A DNA stretch of 64,000 nt from Edaphobacter lichenicola. Its GTDB lineage: Bacteria; Acidobacteriota; Terriglobia; Terriglobales; Acidobacteriaceae. Location: the NCBI RefSeq assembly GCF_025264645.1, contig NZ_CP073696.1, positions 806,001-870,000 of the forward strand. The letters are read 5' to 3'. Every line of letters starts with the position of its first letter. The first letter of the stretch is position 1. Both the position numbers and the translations under genes were made by a program. The notes under the pieces are model-generated. The model was given only the letters and a program-made list of their open reading frames with translations. It was not told the origin of the DNA and did not search any database. Shown piece by piece: positions 18,763 through 26,834 of this stretch.

Positions 18763-20196
18763 TTATTTGTCGTTCGGGGTCGGGGTGGATTTACTGGGGT
18801 TGAACTTCGCAGCTAGCTCTGGTGTGGAGAGGACCTCGGATGGGTTTGGGTTGATGGCCTTGTTGACCTCAACGCCGAGGACGTAGCTGGGGCCGAACAT
18901 GTTGCTGGTGAAGATGACCATGCTCTTGTCCGGCGTGAAGCGGACGTTGGGCTCGAGGCGGTAGTTGTGGTGGGCCATGTTGACGAGATGCTCAGAGTGG
19001 AAGACGCCGGGCTGCCAAAAGTCGGGTTCGTTGATTGCGCCCTGACCGGTGATCATCTGCGGGCGGAAGAGCTCGATCCACTCGCCGTCGGGGGCTTTGG
19101 CGACTTGGCCTGGATCTCCACCGTCTCCGGTGAAGAGGTCGAGGTCTTGCGTGAGGTTGAAGTGAATCGACCACTCGTTGCGCTGCATGTGGAAGGCGGT
19201 GCGCTTATGGGTGTCGAGGTCGTAGCCGGCGAGGAAGAAGTCTTCGCCTTTGGGATACTGCCAGTCGTACCAGATGGTCTTGCCATCGAGGCCCCAAAAC
19301 TCGTGGCCAGCGATCTCCATTAGCATGGTGCGCTTGTGGATGAGGGTGTTCTGGGTGCCGTCGGTGTGGATCATCCAGATGCGGTCGACTTTTTGCCAAG
19401 GGCCTTCGTGGCAGTACATGAGAAGAGTTGGATCGACGGGGGAAAAGAGAAGGTGATTGACCCAGTCGGTGCTGTGAAGGAGGGTGGTCATCTTGCCGGT
19501 TTGCAAGTTGATGGTGAAGAGGATGAGAGGCTGGCGCGAGGCGAGGCGGCGCTCCATCATGGCGCCTTTGCCTTCGGGTTGGACATGGGCTCCAGCGGTT
19601 GGGTCGGGAGCGGCCTGATGCACGGTGGGAAGATTGGAGCCGTAGGGCTGGTCAACGGCTGGGCCGTCATTCATGGTGCCGGCGGCGAGGGTCTCGTCGG
19701 CGTTGACGGTTGCTATGGAGGCGCCTGAGGGAAGCGTGGTGAGCTTCTGGATTTTGCCGGTGTTGATGTCTGCTTTGTAGACCGAGACGGTGATGGCTCC
19801 GGGTTTGCTGCCGGGTTCGGGTTGCGTGTAGAAGACGGTGGGTGTTTTGTGGCCGACTACGACGGCGTGAAGGTTGTTGCGGGAGCGCGCTGTTGGGTCG
19901 CTGCCAACTTCGGCTGGGTGTGGTGGGTTGGGGATGAGGAGGCGAGTTTTTTTGGTGGCGAGGGTGAGGACGTGGATGCCGTCGGGTGCGGTGTAGACGA
20001 GCTCTTTGCCGTCGGGGGTGTAGTCGTTGACGTTGAAGTAAAAGGCGGAGGAGCCGGGTTCATCGGTGAGGCGGTAGACGCGGTGGCCGGTGTCTTTATC
20101 GACCCAGGTGGTGGGGAGGCTTTGAGGATGGGCGAGCGGAGAGAGTGCGGCGAGAAGAATCAGGGCCGGTGAAAGATGACGAACGTGCGACGACAT
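18763..20196 (-). CDS. Oligogalacturonate lyase-like beta-propeller protein, exported
   Basis: The 477-residue protein starts MSSHVRHLSPAL with a signal peptide (to about residue 24). The mature part is a beta-propeller with Ogl-like segments: VYRLTDEPGSSAFYFNVNDYTPDG near the start, WMIHTDGTQNTLIHKR, then MEIAGHEFWGLDGKTIWYDWQ and the later histidine-rich AHHNYRLEPNVRFTPDKS. Oligogalacturonate lyases use metal-binding His and Gln residues of this type to cleave short pectin fragments, usually in the cytoplasm; export here is unusual. ATG 20196 has GGAGG about 9 nt upstream; the 33-codon upstream extension is rejected. Substrate is inferred from family resemblance. Confidence 0.82.
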   Translation of the reverse strand: MSSHVRHLSPALILLAALSPLAHPQSLPTTWVDKDTGHRVYRLTDEPGSSAFYFNVNDYTPDGKELVYTAPDGIHVLTLATKKTRLLIPNPPHPAEVGSDPTARSRNNLHAVVVGHKTPTVFYTQPEPGSKPGAITVSVYKADINTGKIQKLTTLPSGASIATVNADETLAAGTMNDGPAVDQPYGSNLPTVHQAAPDPTAGAHVQPEGKGAMMERRLASRQPLILFTINLQTGKMTTLLHSTDWVNHLLFSPVDPTLLMYCHEGPWQKVDRIWMIHTDGTQNTLIHKRTMLMEIAGHEFWGLDGKTIWYDWQYPKGEDFFLAGYDLDTHKRTAFHMQRNEWSIHFNLTQDLDLFTGDGGDPGQVAKAPDGEWIELFRPQMITGQGAINEPDFWQPGVFHSEHLVNMAHHNYRLEPNVRFTPDKSMVIFTSNMFGPSYVLGVEVNKAINPNPSEVLSTPELAAKFNPSKSTPTPNDK

Positions 20197-20423
20197 GGAT
20201 TGATTCCTCCGAGCGATGCAGGGTAGCTGCGCCGGTGTACTCGTCAGCTGGGAGAACGTGGCGGACGAAAGCAAAGGTGCGGGAGATTTATACACGATTA
20301 CGTATGCGAATGGGAAATAGTTTCTGTTGGGGAATATTTAGTGTGATGGAAGATGGCTTGGTTTGTGGAGATGCATGCTGATTCACGATGGTTTGGCCAG
20401 CTTAGGAGCACTACACTAGAGGG

Positions 20424-21524
20424 ATGAGCCAGATTGCCGCTTCGGTTGAGACGACGTTTGTTGAGATTGCCGCCAAGGTTGCGCAAGGGGAGCGAATCGG
20501 ACGAGATGAGGCACGATGGCTCTGGGTGAATGCCTCGGATGAAGAGCTGCGATCGCTTGCGGGGCGGGCGCGTGATCGGTTTCATGCTTCGGGTTCTTGT
20601 ACGTACATGGTGATGCGGATCATCAACTACACGAATGTGTGCGTGGCGCAGTGTGATTATTGCGCGTTCTACAAACTGCCGAATCAGGATGGTGGGTACG
20701 TGTTGAGCCACGAGGAGGTGTTCGCGAAGCTCGATGAGCTGCTCGCACTGGGCGGCGATCTGGCGGCGTTCAATGGAGGGTTCAATCCACATCTGCCGTT
20801 GAGTTATTACTGTGAGTTGTTTGCTGCGATTCGTGCGAGGTATGGGGACGCGCTGGAGTTTTATGCGCTGACGATTGCGGAGTTTATGTACCTTGCGGAT
20901 CACGCGAAGCTAAGCTACGGCGAAGCTGCGGGACGGCTGAAAGACGCTGGCGTGCGCTGGATTACGGGTGGTGGATCGGAGATTCTGACTGAAGAGTTTC
21001 GCTCGCGGCACTCGAAGTTCAAGTACACGGTGGCGGAGTACTTTGAGGCGCAACGAGCCATTGTTGAGGCTGGTCTGAAGACGACGGCGACGATGGTGAT
21101 TGGTTTCGATGAGTCTTTGGAGGAGCGGCTAGAGCATCTGGAACGCACACGGCAGTTTCAGGATGAGACGGGTGGGCTGGCGAGTTTTCTTTGCTGGACG
21201 TTCAAGCCTTACTTCACGCAGATCGGTGGGATTGAGATTACGACAGCGGAGTATCTGAGGCATCTCGCGCTGAGCCGGATCTATCTCGACAATATTCCGC
21301 GGATTCGTACTTCCGTGTTGACGCAGAATGAGCAGGCGCTGGTTGGGCTGAAGTACGGCGCAGATGATTTTGATCTGCCGATTGAGGATGAGGTAACGCA
21401 GAAGGCTGGGGCGACGATCAGTCTCGACTTTGATCGGATTTTGAACTATGCGACGGAGCTGGGATTCACGCCGGAGTATCGGCATGTGTCGCTTGGACAG
21501 CCGCCCTGGAGTGCTTCTCACTAA
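20424..21524 (+). CDS. mqnC: Cyclic dehypoxanthine futalosine synthase (radical SAM), MqnC
   Basis: MqnC is a radical SAM enzyme of the futalosine route to menaquinone; it cyclises dehypoxanthinyl futalosine. The CxxxCxxC cluster motif is C73, C77 and C80 in NVCVAQCDYCAFYK, followed by FNGGFNPHLPLSYY, ITGGGSEIL and the GLK..GADDFD segment near 310. The length of 366 residues is normal. No other mqn gene is in the window. Upstream, AGGAG lies 14 nt before the ATG and GAGGG directly before it. The gene is divergent from the oligogalacturonate lyase-like gene. Confidence 0.93.
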   Translation: MSQIAASVETTFVEIAAKVAQGERIGRDEARWLWVNASDEELRSLAGRARDRFHASGSCTYMVMRIINYTNVCVAQCDYCAFYKLPNQDGGYVLSHEEVFAKLDELLALGGDLAAFNGGFNPHLPLSYYCELFAAIRARYGDALEFYALTIAEFMYLADHAKLSYGEAAGRLKDAGVRWITGGGSEILTEEFRSRHSKFKYTVAEYFEAQRAIVEAGLKTTATMVIGFDESLEERLEHLERTRQFQDETGGLASFLCWTFKPYFTQIGGIEITTAEYLRHLALSRIYLDNIPRIRTSVLTQNEQALVGLKYGADDFDLPIEDEVTQKAGATISLDFDRILNYATELGFTPEYRHVSLGQPPWSASH

Positions 21525-21549
21525 TTTGCTTAGTTTTGAAACGATGTGG

Positions 21550-21582
21550 GCCTTTCCTTCAGAGTGGATTCGAAGGAAAGGC
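21550..21582. terminator. Bidirectional terminator between mqnC and propeller gene
   Basis: GCCTTTCCTTC (21550-21560) and GAAGGAAAGGC (21572-21582) form a perfect 11-bp stem with an 11-nt loop between convergent genes, just before the propeller stop codon at 21590. Confidence 0.75.
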
Positions 21583-21589
21583 TCTTCGT

Positions 21590-22675
21590 CTATCGGCCGA
21601 CGATGAGGACTGAGAAGGTGCCAGGAATTGGTGTTGGCCGATATTGCAGCTCTTCGGAGGTTGCGCCGGTGTTCTGGCCGAACTTCGAAGTGACGAGGTA
21701 GGCTCTGGAGTCGTTCTGGCTTACGACCATGGTTCGAGCACCGGTTTGAGTCTTCACTTGTTGGAGTCTGGAGTACTTCAGCGTTGATTCGCGGCGAAAG
21801 ATGAGCAGTGAGCCAGCGGGGTCGGCAAGAAAGAGCAGATTGTGTTTGGCGTCAAAGTCCATGTCTCCAGCGTTAGCAGGAGCGTCCGCGATAGGTGTGA
21901 CATGGCCGGTGTCTGTGCTGACGGCGACGAGTTTTTGATCTTCGCAGGTGGTGAAGAGCTGATGACGAGTGGTGTCGATGGCGAGACCGCTCGGTCCGGA
22001 GCAGGGCGCAAGCTGCCAAGAGGAGGCAACCTTCTTTGCAACTGCATCGATGCGTGTAATCTCGCCGAGCGCAGGCAGAGCGACGAAGATGGCGCCGTTG
22101 CCATCGCCGATGGCAGAGCTGGGACGGCCAGCCAGTGGGATGGTCGCGACGACCTGATTGGTGGTGCTGTCGATGACAGTTGCGTTACGGCCGCGCGAGT
22201 TGAAAGTAACGACGGATTTTGAGGCTGGGTCGAAGACGATCGCGGCGGGGACGGCACCGGTGGGAATTGAGGTGACGACCTTGAGGGTTGTCCGGTCAAA
22301 GACGCGAACAAAGCTGGCAGTGCCATCGGTGACATCGGTGACGTAGCCGTATTTGCCAGAGTCGTCGAGAGCGATGTTGCGAATGTTCTTCATCTCGTCA
22401 ACTTCGCCAATGACCTTTCCGGTCTGAGTGTCTACGACCATGACTCGATTGGTGCGCGGAATATACAGACGATGTGTCGATGGATCGAGGACCAGAAAGC
22501 CCCAACCGCCTTTGCCGCCCAGGTTCCATTGGTCTTGGACATGAAATTGGGGAAGAGCTGTTGGGGTAGACGCAAGAGCCGTTGTCGCGAGGACACATGC
22601 GGCAGTGAGAGTGACGAAGGCGGTGGCCGATGCGGATTTTGTGAGATATCTGAGGAAGTTTTCTACTTTTGTCAT
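21590..22675 (-). CDS. Exported YncE-like beta-propeller protein (copy 1)
   Basis: A signal peptide (about 14-36) is followed by a seven-bladed-propeller pattern of about 45-residue repeats: GGWGFLVLDPSTHRLYI, NIALDDSGKYGYVTD, AIVFDPASKSVVTFN, SGLAIDTTRHQLFTTC, DMDFDAKHNLLFLAD. It ends TFSVLIVGR. The protein is clearly paralogous to the propeller at 53864-54910 in the RND operon: they share GGxGGW near the start, the DD(S/A)GK(Y/F)GY(V/I)(T/S)D blade and the final F(S/T)VL(I/V)VGR. YncE in E. coli is a periplasmic propeller of poorly defined role. A terminator separates it from the phosphoesterase gene upstream. Confidence 0.85.
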   Translation of the reverse strand: MTKVENFLRYLTKSASATAFVTLTAACVLATTALASTPTALPQFHVQDQWNLGGKGGWGFLVLDPSTHRLYIPRTNRVMVVDTQTGKVIGEVDEMKNIRNIALDDSGKYGYVTDVTDGTASFVRVFDRTTLKVVTSIPTGAVPAAIVFDPASKSVVTFNSRGRNATVIDSTTNQVVATIPLAGRPSSAIGDGNGAIFVALPALGEITRIDAVAKKVASSWQLAPCSGPSGLAIDTTRHQLFTTCEDQKLVAVSTDTGHVTPIADAPANAGDMDFDAKHNLLFLADPAGSLLIFRRESTLKYSRLQQVKTQTGARTMVVSQNDSRAYLVTSKFGQNTGATSEELQYRPTPIPGTFSVLIVGR

Positions 22676-22710
22676 CGCTCAATTCTTCTTTTGATCTTCA
22701 TCTGAAAAAG

Positions 22711-22746
22711 TACTTCGACGGCCAGGAAGGACTGGCCGTCGAAGTA
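22711..22746 (-). terminator. 15-bp perfect hairpin terminator after the phosphoesterase gene
   Basis: TACTTCGACGGCCAG (22711-22725) and CTGGCCGTCGAAGTA (22732-22746) form a perfect 15-bp stem with a 6-nt loop. On the minus strand CTTTTTCAG follows, as expected for termination of the phosphoesterase transcript. Confidence 0.85.
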
Positions 22747-22762
22747 ACCGTTATGTTTCTGG

Positions 22763-24712
22763 TTATTTCGTTGAGAAGTTGAATACGTCCATCAGATCGC
22801 CGATAGCCGGGCTGTTCGTCGGGACGTAGGGGTTGCTTGCTTTCTGGATTGGGTTCGGCAGGTTGTCGCGGCTGCGGGTGGAGATGGTCGGGAGGTTCCA
22901 GTTCTTCTCAATGAACTTCATCAGAGAGACGTGGTCACCATACTCGTGCGAGACTTTGCCGCCAGTGGAGTACTTGGAGACGATCATCAACGGGATGCGT
23001 GTGCCATCGCCGAAGAAGTCGACTGGCTGGATGTAGCCTGAGTCATAGTATCCGCCGCCCTCGTCGAAGGTGACGAAGATGGCAGTGTCGGCCCAGAGGG
23101 CTGGGTTAGCTTTGACGCCGTCGATGATCTTCTTGGTGAAGCCTTCGAAGAGGTCAAGTTTGGAGGATGCCGGGTGACCATCGTTGAAGCCGCTGGGCTT
23201 GACGATGGAGACTGGCGGCAGGTTGCCGGTATCGATGTCTTCGTAGAGCTCGGTCGTGTCCGCGATGTAGGTCTGGCGGGCAGCCTGAGTGCCCATGAAC
23301 TGGGTCTGATACTGGAACGGGTTGCAGATGTTGCAGTATTCATCGAACGAGTTCGACTCGGTGGGATCGGTTACATAGAGATCCCAGTCTTCGCCGAAGT
23401 ACTTGAAGGGAACATTGTGAGCGACGAGATCGTCGCCGATGCTCTTTTGGCTGGTTGGAGGAATGGTGAAGGGCGAGTACTGCTTGGCGAGGGTGCCGTC
23501 GCCGTTGTAGCCAGGGTTATAGTTGTTGACGAGGTAGTAGTGACCCTTGACGCAGTTCGCGCTCACAGGGCGAGCGAGTGACTGGAGGTAGTTGGTGACG
23601 GCGGGAACGCCGGGCTGGCTGATGTCGCCGCAGTTGACGTAGCTGCCGCCACTGTAGCCATCCTGGTCCCACCAGTTGTTGGTGCCGGGCTGGGGGTTGG
23701 GATTTTCAACTTCGTTGATTGGCGGTGTCGCGACGCCACCGGCTCCGTTGGTGTAGTAAATGGCATCGCCGAAGCCAAACATGATGTGGTTTGCGCCGGT
23801 GCCGCCCATGACGGACTGGTGGAAGTTGTCGCTGATGGTGTAGTAGTCAGCAATGTCTTTGAAATAAGAAGCATCGCCTTGCGCCATGTTGTAGAAACCC
23901 ATGGAGGTAGAACCTTCACCGGTGGTTGTGTCGGTAAAGTTCGTGGGCTGTTTTGAGCCGTTGCTGCCGGTGCCGATGGTGGTCTCAACCCAAGGGAAGA
24001 GGTCGTTCTGGCATCCGCTGGGGTTATCTTGTGTCGCGTAGTCGACATTGCAGTCCGTCTGCTGCCACATCTGGAAGAAGCGATGGACTGGGCTGTTGGT
24101 GTAGGCGTCGTATGGCATCTTTGGGCCGCTGATCTGGAAGACACCTTCACGCAGGTTCGTGGCGTTTGCGATGCGGGTGTCAACCTTTCCGCCGGCGATG
24201 CCGGTGGCTCCGGTGGTCAGAAACTTGTTATACGCAGGGGAGAGACCTGTGTCGGCAAGCTCCCCGACCTTAAGCGTGGTGAAGGGAGCGCTGTCGACGC
24301 TCTGTGTTGTAGGGCCACCGGCGAGCGCTGGTGGGAGGGTGCTGTAGATGCTCTTGGACATAGGGCTGTTGGTGAATTTGCCATTATCGGCGGTGGTGGT
24401 ATCGAGTGCCGAAAATTGCGCGGAGAGGGAGTAGTTAGGACCGGGTTTGCCGTCGGCGTCGACGATTCCCTTGGAGAGGAGGTTTGAGACGGTCTCGCCT
24501 GCCTTCGGCTTGTAGGTGGCGTAGACGTGATCGAAGGTGCGGTTCTCACCGATGATGATGATGACGTGCTTAATGGGGGTCGTTGTTGCGGGTAGAGATG
24601 ACTGGGCGTAAGCGGATTGGGGCAATCCCGCCAACACTTGTAGCGCAATCATCATCATCGCGCCACACTTCAATGTCCCGTTAGGGGCAGTGATCTTACG
24701 GTTCATTTTCAA
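22763..24712 (-). CDS. Secreted phospholipase C / acid phosphatase-like phosphoesterase
   Basis: The 649-residue protein has a signal peptide (about 15-36) and a phosphoesterase domain of the phospholipase C/AcpA superfamily. Metal-ligand motifs are visible: E56-N57 in IIIIGENRTFDHVYATY, the central SVMGGTGANH, and the C-terminal VTFDEGGGYYD with HEYGDHVSLMKF. Such enzymes release phosphate or headgroups from phospholipids or phosphomonoesters. The TTG at 24712 lies 7 nt after GGAGG, while the ATG at 24706 lies 13 nt after it; the TTG is slightly favoured. It is transcribed alone between the multicopper oxidase and the YncE-like gene. Substrate unresolved. Confidence 0.88.
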   Translation of the reverse strand: MKMNRKITAPNGTLKCGAMMMIALQVLAGLPQSAYAQSSLPATTTPIKHVIIIIGENRTFDHVYATYKPKAGETVSNLLSKGIVDADGKPGPNYSLSAQFSALDTTTADNGKFTNSPMSKSIYSTLPPALAGGPTTQSVDSAPFTTLKVGELADTGLSPAYNKFLTTGATGIAGGKVDTRIANATNLREGVFQISGPKMPYDAYTNSPVHRFFQMWQQTDCNVDYATQDNPSGCQNDLFPWVETTIGTGSNGSKQPTNFTDTTTGEGSTSMGFYNMAQGDASYFKDIADYYTISDNFHQSVMGGTGANHIMFGFGDAIYYTNGAGGVATPPINEVENPNPQPGTNNWWDQDGYSGGSYVNCGDISQPGVPAVTNYLQSLARPVSANCVKGHYYLVNNYNPGYNGDGTLAKQYSPFTIPPTSQKSIGDDLVAHNVPFKYFGEDWDLYVTDPTESNSFDEYCNICNPFQYQTQFMGTQAARQTYIADTTELYEDIDTGNLPPVSIVKPSGFNDGHPASSKLDLFEGFTKKIIDGVKANPALWADTAIFVTFDEGGGYYDSGYIQPVDFFGDGTRIPLMIVSKYSTGGKVSHEYGDHVSLMKFIEKNWNLPTISTRSRDNLPNPIQKASNPYVPTNSPAIGDLMDVFNFSTK

Positions 24713-24942
24713 GGTGCAACCTCCGGAAAACTGAGGGACGGCGTAGGCCGTTGGGGGTAACCCTCAGTGGGATAACCGTAGTTGTAGAAGCACCTTTGCT
24801 GTGTCACGCATTAGTGAATTGATCGATAATTACAGTTAATTCATGGAATAAATTGAGCAGTCATAGCATATTCATAAATGCTTTGATTTATTCGTGTTGC
24901 GTTAATATTTGGAGGGATTTAGCAGCTTTTGTTACAAGCGAT

Positions 24943-26658
24943 TTACACGATGACTTTGTAAGGGCGCATCATTTCGTTGTCTTCGTGTTCGAGAATGTGA
25001 CAGTGCCAGACATAGAGGAGTTCATCGCCGGGTGAGACCTTTGCTCCGTGGGGAAGATCGAAGCGTGCGATGATGCGGGTGACCATGCCGGGGTAGGACT
25101 TGACGGTGTCTTTGTGGGCAGGACGTTCGTTGCTCTCGGGCGCCATGGGGCGACCGGTGAAGACGAGCTTGCCGGTCTGCTGGTAGGTTTGGACATCGAA
25201 GGTCTGACGATTCAACACCTGAAACTGCACGAGGTGGACATGGAGAGGGTGAACGTCGGCGGTGATGTTGATGAAGGACCAAATCTCGGTGCTGCCGGCC
25301 TTTGGATCTTCGGTGATGGGCTCGTGCCAGCGGGCGTTACCAAGGAGGCCGGTGATGACGTAGCCGTCGGATGGGCGCTCTTTCTCCGAGACAAGGAGTT
25401 GGCGGTCGCGTGTGGTGTAGGTTGGATTTAGGGGTTCGAAGGGGAGGAGCGCCTCTGGCAGGGTGCTGCTGTCTTTGCCGGAGAGAGGCTTGGTGACCTT
25501 GAAGAGCATGACGTCTTCGGGGACGTACTGGCCGCCCATGTTGTAGGGAGCGGGTGCATCGTTGTTGAGTGAGAAGGACTTGCCCTCGGAGCCGGTGAAG
25601 TCGATGACGATATCGAAGCGTTCGGCAGGGGCGATGAGGAGGTAGCGGAGTTCGAGGGGGGCGGGGAGGAAGCCGCCGTCGGTGCCGATCTGCTGGAAGG
25701 CTGGGACGTCGAAGGAGTCGTCGATGGCCTTTCCGGTGGCGTCGGAGTTGAAGAGGCGCAGGTGATAGAAGCGCGAGTTCGAGGCGTTGACGATACGGAA
25801 GCGATACTTGCGCGGCTCGACCTCGAGGAACGGCATGACTTTGCCGTTAACGCAGTTCATGTCGCCATAGAACTCCTGAATCCAGATGGGATGTTCTTTA
25901 GGACCGTTGACGACCTTGGGGTAGTAGAGGGAGCCGTCGTGGTGGAAGAGACGGTCCTGCAGCATGAGGGGGATCTCGTAGTCGCCTTGTGGAAGGGTGA
26001 AGGATTTTTCTGCTTCGTCGCGAATGAGATAGAAGCCTGAGAGGCCGGCGTAGACGTTGAGACGTGTGATGCCGAGGCAGTGGTCGTGGTACCAGAGCGT
26101 GGTGGCTGGTTGGCAGTTGGGATAAGACGACGGTAAAGGGTTAAACTTCGCCCCGTGGGGTCCGTGTTCGCCCTGGGCGGTGAACCAGGCTTCGGGGTAG
26201 CCGTCGTCGTCGGGCATGGCGCAGGCGCCGTGGAGGTGAGCGACGTTGCGCACGGCGGGCAGGGACGCTTCTGCGCCGTGAATGGAGTGATCGATAGGGA
26301 GGAGATGCGTTGTGGGGAGCTTGCTGATCCAGTTGATGCTGAGCGGCTCGCCACTTTGTGCTTCGATGGTGGGGCCGGGCCAGGTTCCGTTGTATCCCCA
26401 GACGGTGGTGGGGGGAAGATCGCGATGCACCTTCTGCTGGAACTGACGCATCTCGATGTCGATGACTTCTCCGGGCTTGTCTGTTGCACGGATGACAGGC
26501 GGGATGGGGAGTGGATCGACGTAGCGAGTGAGTTTGACACCGCTGCGTACCTGCGCGGGGGACGCCATGGCCTGCTGCATCGCTGGCACTGACTTGCTGA
26601 GCGTAAGGCCTGCGGCGGTGGTGAGACCGCGTTGGAGAAGGCGACGTCTCGTCAGCAT
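24943..26658 (-). CDS. Tat-exported multicopper oxidase (CotA/bilirubin-oxidase type)
   Basis: The N-terminus has a Tat-like signal (TRRRLLQRG plus hydrophobic AAGLTLS). All four copper motifs are intact: HLHG at 141-144, HDH at 191-193 in WYHDHCLG, HPLHVH near 475, and HCH at 552-554 with H558 and axial M563. The spacing resembles CotA, phenoxazinone synthase and bilirubin oxidase more than CueO, and no methionine-rich copper-binding insert is present. It probably oxidises phenols, bilirubin-like compounds or metals in the periplasm, reducing O2 to water. It is a single unit downstream of the TonB receptor hairpin. Confidence 0.94.
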   Translation of the reverse strand: MLTRRRLLQRGLTTAAGLTLSKSVPAMQQAMASPAQVRSGVKLTRYVDPLPIPPVIRATDKPGEVIDIEMRQFQQKVHRDLPPTTVWGYNGTWPGPTIEAQSGEPLSINWISKLPTTHLLPIDHSIHGAEASLPAVRNVAHLHGACAMPDDDGYPEAWFTAQGEHGPHGAKFNPLPSSYPNCQPATTLWYHDHCLGITRLNVYAGLSGFYLIRDEAEKSFTLPQGDYEIPLMLQDRLFHHDGSLYYPKVVNGPKEHPIWIQEFYGDMNCVNGKVMPFLEVEPRKYRFRIVNASNSRFYHLRLFNSDATGKAIDDSFDVPAFQQIGTDGGFLPAPLELRYLLIAPAERFDIVIDFTGSEGKSFSLNNDAPAPYNMGGQYVPEDVMLFKVTKPLSGKDSSTLPEALLPFEPLNPTYTTRDRQLLVSEKERPSDGYVITGLLGNARWHEPITEDPKAGSTEIWSFINITADVHPLHVHLVQFQVLNRQTFDVQTYQQTGKLVFTGRPMAPESNERPAHKDTVKSYPGMVTRIIARFDLPHGAKVSPGDELLYVWHCHILEHEDNEMMRPYKVIV

Positions 26659-26774
26659 TGGCTGCAGCTATGGATGAGCTTGAGTTTTGTCAGGGGAGGA
26701 TTCATTAAGCCTGATTGTTGGAAACTTGCGTGTAAGAAAACAGTAGTCTGAGTTTGTTACGGCAGGATGAAGGA

Positions 26775-26805
26775 CGGCGCGCTCCTCGTGAAGATGAGCG
26801 CGCCG
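26775..26805 (-). terminator. 10-bp hairpin downstream of the TonB-dependent receptor
   Basis: CGGCGCGCTC (26775-26784) and GAGCGCGCCG (26796-26805) form a perfect, very G/C-rich stem with an 11-nt loop, 30 bp past the receptor stop. No strong T-run follows on the minus strand, so efficiency is uncertain. Confidence 0.6.
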
Positions 26806-26834
26806 CGGGGTTTCAGATTAATGCTTAGTAAATG

